Shown here piece by piece: positions 1 to 6,620 of a stretch of 6,706 bases of DNA. The notes under the pieces were generated by a model. The model did no database searches. It was not told the DNA's origin and saw only the letters and a list, made by a program, of their open reading frames with translations. Source of the stretch: Bacteroidota bacterium (GTDB lineage Bacteria > Bacteroidota > Bacteroidia > UKL13-3); NCBI GenBank assembly GCA_947449515.1, contig CANFSD010000095.1:1-6706 (forward strand), in the 5' to 3' direction. Position 1 is the first letter of the stretch. Each line of letters begins with the position of its first letter. The translations under genes were made by a program, and so were the position numbers.

Positions 1-408
1 GATATTTACCAAGATAGTATCATCGTTTTTTACCAAAATATTCAAAAGGGCTTGCTTCTAGAAATTAATTCAAGTTTGTCTGCGTATATTATTCAAATAG
101 GCAAAATGCGCCTCATTAAATGGGCCGATAAAAAAGGGCAACACACCGATTTAGATGAATTATACGCTGAAAATGCCTTGAGTGAAGATTTGTATGATCC
201 CAAAATAGATGAAGTAGTGAAATTTGTTTTTAGTAAAATGTCTGATGCCTGCAAACAGATTTTAAACCTCTTTTATTTTCATAAAAAATCAATGGAGGAA
301 ATTGCCGAAATCCTACAATATAAAAATGCCAATACGGTGAAAAGTCAAAAAAGTCGTTGCATTGCGGCATTTAGTCAGAACGTAATTAAATTAAATAGCC
401 ATGAATAA
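1..408 (+). CDS. ECF-type sigma-70 family RNA polymerase sigma factor, 5' end cut by window
   Basis: This is the C-terminal 135 residues of an alternative sigma factor, which would direct RNA polymerase to a specific promoter set. The frame is open from base 1. The TTG at 52 is an internal leucine, not a real start, because sigma region 2 already runs upstream of it: DIYQDSIIVFYQNI at visible residues 1-14, then the SLSAYIIQIGKMRLIKW stretch (regions 2.3-2.4). A short acidic linker follows. Region 4 spans about residues 70-125, with a helix-turn-helix around MEEIAEILQYKNANTVKSQK that would bind the -35 element. ECF factors are usually 170-200 residues, so roughly 40-50 residues lie outside the window. 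The stop at 406-408 lies inside the start of the next gene (8-bp overlap), which suggests translational coupling to the probable anti-sigma protein. The family call is secure. The target genes are unknown. Confidence 0.9.
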   Translation, partial: DIYQDSIIVFYQNIQKGLLLEINSSLSAYIIQIGKMRLIKWADKKGQHTDLDELYAENALSEDLYDPKIDEVVKFVFSKMSDACKQILNLFYFHKKSMEEIAEILQYKNANTVKSQKSRCIAAFSQNVIKLNSHE

Positions 409-1147
409 GGAAGGACTTATCTTAATCGATGCAGATATTGATGGTTTTGATGCCTTATTTGAAGGCCCACTTTCTGTTGCTGCCTTTCAATCCCTGCAAT
501 TAAGCCTTAAGGACGACGTTTTATACCGCTATAAATTTATGGTATACCGCGCCTTACGTAATGAAATTGAGGCCGATCAGTTTGTGCGCATGGCCATTAA
601 GACAAGGTTGTCTGGATTGGAAAAAAATACACGTGCAGGTAAAGCTTCTTGGAAAAAAGCTTGGGTCGGCTTGTCGCTTGCTGCCTCCATTTTATTAATG
701 GTATTTCTTGTTTTAACTTTTAATAAAAATACCATTGGCGTCCAAGTTTATGAACAATATAAATTTGCAGAACCAGGCTTTCCAATTACCATGGATGCAG
801 ATAATTCAAGTAATTTTAGCAATGCCATGATGTTATTTGCAAAGGAAGATTACGAAGAAAGCATGCAGCAATTACAAACTTTACCACCTTCAGATACTAC
901 GCAATATTACATAGCCATTTGTAATGAATTGCTTGGTAATTATTTGGATGTTACAGAAGTATATAGCACTTTGAAAGGATCAAATTCTACCTTTATTGCG
1001 CACAAGGCCGAGTTTCGTTTGGCATTGGTGCAGCTTCAATTGAATTCCGCTTTAGCTAAAAACATGTTCCTGAAAATTGCTGCTGATCCTACCCAAGCCT
1101 ATCAAACGCAAGCAAAAGAAATCCTTCGCTTATTGTCCAAGCAATAA
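401..1147 (+). CDS. Single-pass membrane protein with TPR-like periplasmic domain, probable anti-sigma factor
   Basis: The protein has 248 residues. An acidic, then basic N-terminal region (about 1-86) precedes one clear transmembrane helix at about 88-107 (AWVGLSLAASILLMVFLVLT). The lysines just before the helix (WKKAW) predict that the N-terminus is cytosolic and the C-terminal 140 residues are periplasmic. The distal part (about 138-245) is helical and reads as degenerate TPR repeats, for example AMMLFAKEDYEESMQQLQTL followed by YYIAICNELLGNY. The ATG at 401 overlaps the sigma gene stop by 8 bp. This overlap, the topology and the position match sigma/anti-sigma pairs of Bacteroidota, where a membrane protein holds the sigma factor until an envelope signal arrives. 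I see no zinc-binding HxxxCxxC motif, so the anti-sigma role is inferred from context. A TPR scaffold protein with no sigma contact is the alternative. Confidence 0.75.
   Translation: MNKEGLILIDADIDGFDALFEGPLSVAAFQSLQLSLKDDVLYRYKFMVYRALRNEIEADQFVRMAIKTRLSGLEKNTRAGKASWKKAWVGLSLAASILLMVFLVLTFNKNTIGVQVYEQYKFAEPGFPITMDADNSSNFSNAMMLFAKEDYEESMQQLQTLPPSDTTQYYIAICNELLGNYLDVTEVYSTLKGSNSTFIAHKAEFRLALVQLQLNSALAKNMFLKIAADPTQAYQTQAKEILRLLSKQ
1130..1147. repeat. Inverted repeat at the overlapping convergent stop codons
   Basis: The sequence TTATTG-TCCAAG-CAATAA has perfect 6-bp arms around a 6-nt loop. Each arm holds the last Gln codon and stop (CAA TAA) of one of the two convergent genes. The stem is AT-rich and short and has no following T-run on either strand, so it would be a weak terminator at best. 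No better terminator is visible within about 40 bp on either side. Confidence 0.6.
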
Positions 1148-3499
1148 ATTATTACCACTCATTTGAAAATTGGCCCAGTAAAATGGGCTTGCCCAATCTA
1201 TAAATTGAGGATGATTTTTGATGCTATTTTTAGCTTTTGCTAAGGCATCGCGGGTGTTTTCTCCTTTTAGCAGTAAGTCGTAAAAGTTCTCAAACATAAA
1301 GGCGCTTGAAGCATTGTCTGCATCCCAATTAGAAAAAATTACTGTATTAGACCCATTATAGAAAAACATTCTAACCAAAGACAAACTGCCTTCAGATTTA
1401 ATTATATGTCCTGCTCCAGATTTACACCCATGCAAGATGGTAAGTTTGCATCCCAAATCATTGGATGCTATGTCAACTTTGGTATGGTTTAAATCAAATT
1501 GAACCCCGCCATCTTCATTTAAATGGGTATGGGAAATAATATGGTGAATACCATTTTTGTCTATGTTAATTTGATTGGCAGCGCAATTAAATTTGTCTTC
1601 AAAATACCTTATAAGTGATGCATTAAACGGTAATGTTTGGTTGTCTGAATCGGCATACCATACGTTGATATTTGCCTTTAATTGGCTTTTTTTAGTTTCA
1701 TTAAAACGGTTTAGGTTCGGCAATAAAGAAATGTTTTTTTGATTGCCTAAGTAGGAGAGGTCTTTCCAATTTTTAGCATTTTGCTTTTTAACTACTAAAG
1801 CATCAAAAGGCAATTTTTCTAAATACTCATCCGCGCAAATGCAAATGTTTTTGCTTGAAATATTGTTTAGTCTCAAACGCTGGGCTATGCTATAGGCAAT
1901 GTTTTCATAAGTTGAAATACTATCACTGCGCATTAAACGTATTAATGTTTTAATTTCTTTTTCTTGAACACGTTCGTTCGCACTAATAAAATAAGTACTG
2001 ATGCCGGTTTTATCTATTTTTATTTGAATGATTTCACCGTTAAACAAAACTTGGTAATCAATCAAACAAAGATCCTCTTTTTTGCATTTTTTTATGGTCT
2101 GTTCGAGCCAATTTTTATTGAGTTGAATTGTCTTATTGCTTTTAAGTAATTGTTGAATTTTAGGGTTAAGATAGTTTAATTGATTTTGCGTGAACATCAA
2201 AAGTTTGGGGTCGTTTTCCTTTAATGCTATTACCTGCATTTCATGTAAAATTCGCCATGTCCTACCCGCCTCCTTGTAATTGTCGCTAAAAGTATTTTTT
2301 AAGGCTTCTAGCCAATACATATTAGGATATTTAGAACTGTTGGAGAGGATTAATAATTCAAGTGGATTTGGTAAATGAGATTTGTCTTTACAGTATATAG
2401 CAAGTTTGAGTTCTTGACTAATTTGGTTGAAATATTCTTTGAGTTCTAATCCTCGGTTCGAGTTGAGCAGTAAAATAGTTTGCTGGTCAAGAAGATGCTG
2501 GTTTAAATTTATTAAACTATCAATTACTGCAGTGCTTAATTCGTTTTTTCTTCTTATACCCACACCGGCCATTTGCGTAATGGCAATGCTGGTGTAAATA
2601 TTGTTCCTGCTCAGAATAAAATCTTTGGTGTTGTATTGGATTAAATGCTCTAAAGCCTTAATATAGTATGGTATTATTTTAGTTTTGCCATCTTCATTCA
2701 ATACCATGGCAGTTGTTATCAGGTTCAATCCTTTTCTTACCTCATTGCTGTTTCTTTGTTGATCTAATATTTCTTTTTCCTTGGCATAGTAATACAGCGT
2801 TTTTTTAAAACAAATTTCTCTACCCTCATGAAATGGAATTTTTTCCCTTACTAGGTCATTGTAACTATTCCCAATTCGTCTGTATATTTTTCTCTCAAAT
2901 TGCTCTTGGTAAGCTGTTCCTTTTACAAGGGTAAGTAAAAAAAGGTTGCATTTTATGGCCTTAGCATACTTTTTGCAATTATGGAAATGGTAGGCAGATA
3001 TTGCTAAATAATTAAAGCGGTTTTCGATACTTGGCGATTTAATATAGGCCAATGCCATTGCCTTACGAATTCTTCCAGATAAGGCAGTGTCTTGCTTGTT
3101 TAATGCCGCCAGCATTTTGATGTTGAGTATTTCAAAATTTACCTGCGTATCATTTATTTGTTCAATGAGTTGAAGCGCTTTTTCAAAATGGCCATAATCT
3201 ATATAAAGTCTGGCACAGTTTACACGCCTTACATTGCTCATTTGCGATAATGAATCTGCTACAATTTTAAAAGCCATTTCACTGTAACCTCCTTCAAATA
3301 GATTTTGAAGTGATTGTCTTTTGGCAATTGCATGTAGACAAGAATCACTTTGAATTAAAATATCCTGAAAGGCTGATCGCGTATTTTTTTTCGCTGATTT
3401 ATTATTTTCTTGGCAGCTCCAAATTGCGCTTAAGGCAATGAAAATTAAAGCCTTAGTTAAAATAAAGGTGTACTTGTTTTTAATTTGTAGCAAGGGCAT
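1130..3499 (-). CDS. Exported lipoprotein with TPR-like region and C-terminal CHAT (caspase-like) protease domain
   Basis: The protein has 789 residues. The N-terminus is a lipoprotein signal: basic residues up to K16, a hydrophobic core, then I26-W27-S28-C29 as lipobox (Trp at -2 is atypical). C29 would be lipidated and the mature protein held in the envelope. Residues about 45-470 are helical and TPR-like (for example LYIDYGHFEKALQLIEQI at 98-115). The CHAT domain covers about 475-785 and shows family landmarks in order: YLEKLPFDALV (559-569), LLPNLN (592-597), the catalytic His region HHIISHTH with H657 as best candidate, the nucleophile motif LTILHGCKSGAG with C692, and the closing SPFYWANFQMSG (771-782). 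Both catalytic residues are present, so it is probably an active cysteine peptidase; the substrate is unknown. The chain ends right after CHAT with no C-terminal membrane helix. It converges on the sigma/anti-sigma pair with an 18-bp overlap. The start at 3499 is supported because the next Met (75) would remove the signal. Confidence 0.88.
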   Translation of the reverse strand: MPLLQIKNKYTFILTKALIFIALSAIWSCQENNKSAKKNTRSAFQDILIQSDSCLHAIAKRQSLQNLFEGGYSEMAFKIVADSLSQMSNVRRVNCARLYIDYGHFEKALQLIEQINDTQVNFEILNIKMLAALNKQDTALSGRIRKAMALAYIKSPSIENRFNYLAISAYHFHNCKKYAKAIKCNLFLLTLVKGTAYQEQFERKIYRRIGNSYNDLVREKIPFHEGREICFKKTLYYYAKEKEILDQQRNSNEVRKGLNLITTAMVLNEDGKTKIIPYYIKALEHLIQYNTKDFILSRNNIYTSIAITQMAGVGIRRKNELSTAVIDSLINLNQHLLDQQTILLLNSNRGLELKEYFNQISQELKLAIYCKDKSHLPNPLELLILSNSSKYPNMYWLEALKNTFSDNYKEAGRTWRILHEMQVIALKENDPKLLMFTQNQLNYLNPKIQQLLKSNKTIQLNKNWLEQTIKKCKKEDLCLIDYQVLFNGEIIQIKIDKTGISTYFISANERVQEKEIKTLIRLMRSDSISTYENIAYSIAQRLRLNNISSKNICICADEYLEKLPFDALVVKKQNAKNWKDLSYLGNQKNISLLPNLNRFNETKKSQLKANINVWYADSDNQTLPFNASLIRYFEDKFNCAANQINIDKNGIHHIISHTHLNEDGGVQFDLNHTKVDIASNDLGCKLTILHGCKSGAGHIIKSEGSLSLVRMFFYNGSNTVIFSNWDADNASSAFMFENFYDLLLKGENTRDALAKAKNSIKNHPQFIDWASPFYWANFQMSGNNLLLGQ

Positions 3500-3504
3500 T
3501 GAAA

Positions 3505-3512
3505 CAAAATTA
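3505..3512 (-). promoter_or_regulatory. Possible -7 promoter element of the CHAT lipoprotein gene
   Basis: On the minus strand the sequence reads TAATTTTG, a full match to the Bacteroidota -7 consensus TAnnTTTG, and it ends 5 bp before the ATG at 3499. No TTTG or TTG lies at the expected 17-23 bp upstream (the nearest TTG is only 11 bp away). If it is used, the transcript would have almost no leader. In AT-rich DNA such an octamer can occur by chance. Confidence 0.25.
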
Positions 3513-3557
3513 ATTTTTTTTTACAATCCGTGTTGACCTTTTATATAAAAAATGAAC

Positions 3558-3572
3558 TAAGGCATAGCCTTA
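3558..3572. repeat. Perfect palindrome TAAGGC-ATA-GCCTTA, candidate operator
   Basis: The arms are 6 bp with a 3-bp centre. It is the only GC-containing symmetric element in the 98-bp divergent gap between the CHAT gene (minus) and the two-helix membrane protein gene (plus). No T-run follows it on the plus strand and both genes start away from it, so a terminator role does not fit. A protein-binding operator acting on one or both genes, or a short hairpin in the leader of the plus-strand gene, is possible. The regulator is unknown. Confidence 0.4.
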
Positions 3573-3597
3573 AATTTTTAAAATAAATATTTAATTC

Positions 3598-4044
3598 ATG
3601 AGCCAAAATGAAATACTCCTCAAAGAATGGTTGCGCATGCACGCAAATTTGCTAGAACTGGATGAAGAAATGCGCAGTAAATATGAAATGAATTATATTG
3701 CACAAGACCTACGCAAGCATAATTTTGGACCAACATTTTTCACAGGATTAATCATTTTTGCCATCATTATTTTAATAATTATTGGTGTTTTATCTCTTTT
3801 ATTTCCTTCTATTGAATTTGCCACTATAATATATCTTCCCTATTATTTAGTTGCGTGGCTGGTTTTTACATCCTATTATGTGGTACGCAGTATTCGTTAT
3901 TATGAAGCACGTCGCAAACTCATCAATACCTTAGAAATGAAACGTGGTCAGTTAAACTATTTTATCATGGAATATGAGGCCATTCTACGCCAAGAAATGA
4001 AACCAGAACAAATAACGCAATTGGATAGGTTTATGAAGGGGTAG
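3598..4044 (+). CDS. Small two-helix membrane protein of unknown function
   Basis: I do not recognise a family for this 148-residue protein. It has a charged N-terminal segment (1-45, with LLELDEEMRSKYEMNYIAQDL likely helical). Two hydrophobic helices follow at about 47-69 (FFTGLIIFAIIILIIIGVL and onward) and 74-96 (IIYLPYYLVAWLVFTSYYVV). A basic, then mixed-charge C-terminal tail follows (97-148, RSIRYYEARRKLINTLEMKR). The arginines and lysines after helix 2 place both ends in the cytosol with a very short external turn (PSIEF). The tail could form an amphipathic or coiled helix. The ATG at 3598 has an A/T-rich upstream region and no Shine-Dalgarno sequence, as is usual in this phylum. It is transcribed away from the CHAT gene and ends 32 bp before the next gene, so co-transcription with the T9SS protein gene is possible, although that gene has its own promoter-like element. 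Confidence 0.8.
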   Translation: MSQNEILLKEWLRMHANLLELDEEMRSKYEMNYIAQDLRKHNFGPTFFTGLIIFAIIILIIIGVLSLLFPSIEFATIIYLPYYLVAWLVFTSYYVVRSIRYYEARRKLINTLEMKRGQLNYFIMEYEAILRQEMKPEQITQLDRFMKG

Positions 4045-4046
4045 GG

Positions 4047-4073
4047 TTTGTTCTCTTTTTTATTTTATTTTTG
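4047..4073 (+). promoter_or_regulatory. Possible Bacteroidota-type promoter for the T9SS cargo gene
   Basis: TTTG at 4047-4050 is followed after 15 bp by TATTTTTG at 4066-4073, a full match to the TAnnTTTG -7 consensus. The spacing is a little shorter than the usual 17-23 bp. The -7 box is centred about 7 bp before the ATG at 4077, so the transcript could begin at or next to the start codon. The region is T-rich, so chance matches are likely. Confidence 0.35.
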
Positions 4074-4076
4074 TAA

Positions 4077-6491
4077 ATGAAAAAACAACTTATTAAATTA
4101 ATCGTATTTGTTTTAATTTCTATTAATTCTAATGCGCAAGCCATTCTTCCAACTTTTTGGAATTTTTCTTCGCCTTCAATTAATACTCCACCCAATGGAT
4201 GGATAACAGGTTTAGGGACAAATGGGGCATTAACATATACATTATCAGTTGGTGGAGATAATGTGTCTGCCAGATTAGATGCCACAGGTGAATTTATTAC
4301 AATTAGTTTTATAGGAAGACCTGGGCAATTAAGTTATTGGTTAAAAGGAACAGGAGTGACCACTGCATTTACAGGACAATTTTTAGTTCAAGAATCAGTT
4401 GACTCAATAAATTGGTATGTATTGAGAGGGTTTTCTTCAATGAATACTGCCTTTACAAGGTACATAGATTATCCATCTATCAATTCAAGGTTTGTTAGAT
4501 TCTATTATGATACCAAAGGAGTAGGAAGTAATGTTGCTTTAGATAGTGTTGTTTTGCTGCCGAAATCAATGGTATGCAATAATCCGATTTTAACTATTGG
4601 TATGCCGGATACGCTAATAGGATACAAAACTTCTAGAGTTAGTCTTTCAAGTAATTCATACAACCATTCTTTTAGTTATTTTTGGGATAATGGCGATACT
4701 TCCTACAATTATTTATTTTCTAAATTACCAAATAAAAAATACTATCTAACCTTTTTCGATACACTTGGTCATTGTGGTATTGATTCTTTACACGTTGCTT
4801 TTGTTAATGGGATAAATGAAAAAGATACTTCGCTTTGCAATGGAGTGAGTAAAAGTATTTCAATTTCTAATCAGGGATTAGGATATAAATATTTATGGAA
4901 TACCAATGATACAACAAGCTCAATTTTAGTGTCTCCCATATCAAATACAACCTATCGATGCATTGAACGTTATGGGAGTTTTGTTTTAATTGATAGTTTG
5001 AAAATTACAGTTAACGGTTTGCCCTTTATAAATACACTTACAGATACAACATTGGCAATAAAAAAAGATAGTTTTTTATTGAATGCTGGGAGTGGATATG
5101 CTAATTATTTATGGAGTACAGGGGATACGCTGCAGAGCATTTGGGTGAAATCAAGTTCGAAGTATAAAATAAAAGTTTCAAATATTTTTGGGTGTAACAG
5201 TTTTGATTCCACAAATTTACTTTTTATGGGAATTCGTCAAAAAGATACAGCTATATGTGCTGGAAATCCATTGCGTTATTCAGTGGCTATTAACCCAAGT
5301 CAAGCTAATTGGTCCACAAGTGATTCAACTCTTAAAATAATTGTTTTTGGATCTTCATATGAAATCGGTGTAAATCCCTCAAAATCTTGCATGATTAGGT
5401 GTGTCAATCGTGTTGGAAGTTATGTTATTTATGATAGTGTTTTTGTATTAATTAGACTTCTACCTTCAATAGAAATTTTTTACCCCAAAAGAGGGTTATG
5501 TGTTAATGATACCATAAATTTAGAAATTCCTACTGCTGGAATAACTTGTGATTGGAAAAAAGCATCTATCTGGGGTTCAATTGGAATAGGAAACAATAAA
5601 ATTCAATCTGTTTATGCGATGGGGCAATATTTTGTTGATATTTATGACAGTACTGGTTGCTGGCATCAACCAAATAATAATGGTGTCATAATTTACAACG
5701 CTCCGCTACCACATTCGCGCATTTCTACATTAGATACTTCGCTCTGCCTTATTGGCAATATTTTCAAATTTGCAGATAGCACCCAAATTGATAGCGGATT
5801 TGTAAACAGCTATTGGAGCTTTGATAATGGACAAACATCTAATTTGAAAAATACAACCCAAAGCTATACAACAGTTGGCAGCCATTCTGTCAAGTTATTA
5901 AGTGTTTCCAATAATGGTTGTAAAGACAGTACAACAAAAAATGTCATTGTTAAATCTAATCCAACTGCGGGAGTATTATTGGGCCCAACCAACACCTTAC
6001 TTATTTCTACGCCCTATGTTTACACAGTTGCGCAGCAGGTAAATCATACTTATAATTGGATTGTTCAGAACGGTATTGTTGCGGCAGGGCAAGGCACAAA
6101 TGTGGCCACGGTTCAATGGATTAGTAATGGAAAAGGTTTTATTAAAGTAGAGTTGTTTAATTCAGAGGGATGCATTGATACTGCTGCAATTCAAGTAAAT
6201 ATTGGAAATACTGGTGTTGAAGAATTGGGTCTCCATAGCAATATTTATATTTTTCCAAATCCTACTGAAGGTAAGTTTAGTGTTGGTTTAAATCTATATG
6301 AAGATATAGATGCAAAATTTGAAATTAGAAATGCTTTAGGCCAAAAAGTATGGATGAATAATTATCGCCTACAAAGCGGAAAACAAGAAATCCCTGTTAA
6401 TTTGGATTTGAAGGCAGGATTATATTTTTTAGCTATTTACGACCAAAACAATAATTTGCTGTCAACTAAAAAATTGATGATATCCCAATAA
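4077..6491 (+). CDS. Secreted multi-domain Ig/PKD-like protein with T9SS type A sorting domain
   Basis: The protein has 804 residues and is probably a cell-surface adhesin or matrix protein. The signal peptide is MKKQLIKLIVFVLISINSNA, with likely cleavage before Q21. Residues about 25-160 form a beta-rich discoidin/jelly-roll-like domain (LSYWLKGTG, then SRFVRFYYDTKGVGSNVALDSVVL without hydrolase motifs). Ig-like modules follow at about 166-243, 246-312, 315-383, 386-459 and 460-541. Four of them carry a W-x-x-x-D-[TS] signature at W203, W274, W346 and W412. A PKD-like domain (about 546-627, YWSFDNGQTS) and a second PKD/Ig-like module (629-709) come next. The C-terminal 84 residues are a T9SS type A sorting domain: NIYIFPNPTEGKFSV, then NALGQKVW and LKAGLYFLAIYD. 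The family tells us it crosses the outer membrane through the type IX secretion system, losing this domain at the surface. I see no catalytic domain. The ligand is unknown. Confidence 0.9.
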   Translation: MKKQLIKLIVFVLISINSNAQAILPTFWNFSSPSINTPPNGWITGLGTNGALTYTLSVGGDNVSARLDATGEFITISFIGRPGQLSYWLKGTGVTTAFTGQFLVQESVDSINWYVLRGFSSMNTAFTRYIDYPSINSRFVRFYYDTKGVGSNVALDSVVLLPKSMVCNNPILTIGMPDTLIGYKTSRVSLSSNSYNHSFSYFWDNGDTSYNYLFSKLPNKKYYLTFFDTLGHCGIDSLHVAFVNGINEKDTSLCNGVSKSISISNQGLGYKYLWNTNDTTSSILVSPISNTTYRCIERYGSFVLIDSLKITVNGLPFINTLTDTTLAIKKDSFLLNAGSGYANYLWSTGDTLQSIWVKSSSKYKIKVSNIFGCNSFDSTNLLFMGIRQKDTAICAGNPLRYSVAINPSQANWSTSDSTLKIIVFGSSYEIGVNPSKSCMIRCVNRVGSYVIYDSVFVLIRLLPSIEIFYPKRGLCVNDTINLEIPTAGITCDWKKASIWGSIGIGNNKIQSVYAMGQYFVDIYDSTGCWHQPNNNGVIIYNAPLPHSRISTLDTSLCLIGNIFKFADSTQIDSGFVNSYWSFDNGQTSNLKNTTQSYTTVGSHSVKLLSVSNNGCKDSTTKNVIVKSNPTAGVLLGPTNTLLISTPYVYTVAQQVNHTYNWIVQNGIVAAGQGTNVATVQWISNGKGFIKVELFNSEGCIDTAAIQVNIGNTGVEELGLHSNIYIFPNPTEGKFSVGLNLYEDIDAKFEIRNALGQKVWMNNYRLQSGKQEIPVNLDLKAGLYFLAIYDQNNNLLSTKKLMISQ
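4812..5699 (+). repeat. Diverged duplication of a two-module Ig-like unit inside the T9SS cargo gene
   Basis: Protein residues 246-383 and 386-541 share an ordered set of landmarks: GINEKDTSLCNG against GIRQKDTAICAG, RCIERYGSFVLIDS against RCVNRVGSYVIYDS, then LPFI against LPSI. The offset is 140 residues at the first landmark and 147 at the later ones. The correspondence is clear at protein level and weak at DNA level, so the duplication is old. The second modules of the two units (315-383 and 460-541) are much less alike than the first ones. Confidence 0.55.
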
Positions 6492-6583
6492 TTAAAATCT
6501 GTTGAATAATTTAAACCACCTTGCCATCTTTATTTTTAATAGTTTAGAGTTGCTTTAGAATTAAGGTCTAAAAATACACCCAC

Positions 6584-6618
6584 AAAAAAAGCCCAACATT
6601 ACTGTTGAGCTTTTTTTT
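6584..6618. terminator. Bidirectional intrinsic terminator between the T9SS cargo gene and tRNA-Pro
   Basis: A hairpin with A-run and T-run flanks: A7-GC-C-CAACA, loop TTAC, TGTTG-A-GC-T8. On the plus strand one C-A mismatch (6593/6608) interrupts the stem. On the minus strand the same position is a U-G wobble, which gives an unbroken 8-bp stem GCUCAACA/UGUUGGGC, a GUAA (GNRA-type) tetraloop and a U7 tail. It therefore serves the tRNA transcript best, starting 3 bp past the tRNA 3' end, and can also stop the cargo gene transcript 93 bp after its stop codon. Confidence 0.88.
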
Positions 6619-6620
6619 CG

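Noticed and set aside
52..54. TTG as the start codon of the sigma factor
   Set aside because: The same frame is open to base 1 and encodes conserved sigma region 2 residues before this codon, so the gene is cut by the window edge and does not start here.
1964..2149. 61-codon plus-strand open frame inside the CHAT gene
   Set aside because: It lies wholly opposite a well-supported coding region with family motifs, and its product is a low-complexity hydrophobic/aromatic sequence typical of an antisense frame.
3533..3538. TTGACC resembling a housekeeping -35 box before the two-helix protein gene
   Set aside because: No -10-like or TAnnTTTG element lies at a suitable distance, and Bacteroidota primary promoters do not use the TTGACA type of -35.
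4031..4285. 84-codon minus-strand open frame over the start of the T9SS cargo gene
   Set aside because: It overlaps the signal peptide and first domain coding region on the opposite strand, shows no recognisable domain, and crosses the probable promoter of the cargo gene.
6554..6572. Weak hairpin TTTAGA / TCTAAA with a 7-nt loop, downstream of the cargo gene
   Set aside because: It has only 6 mostly A-T pairs and no T-run, and a much better terminator lies just downstream.
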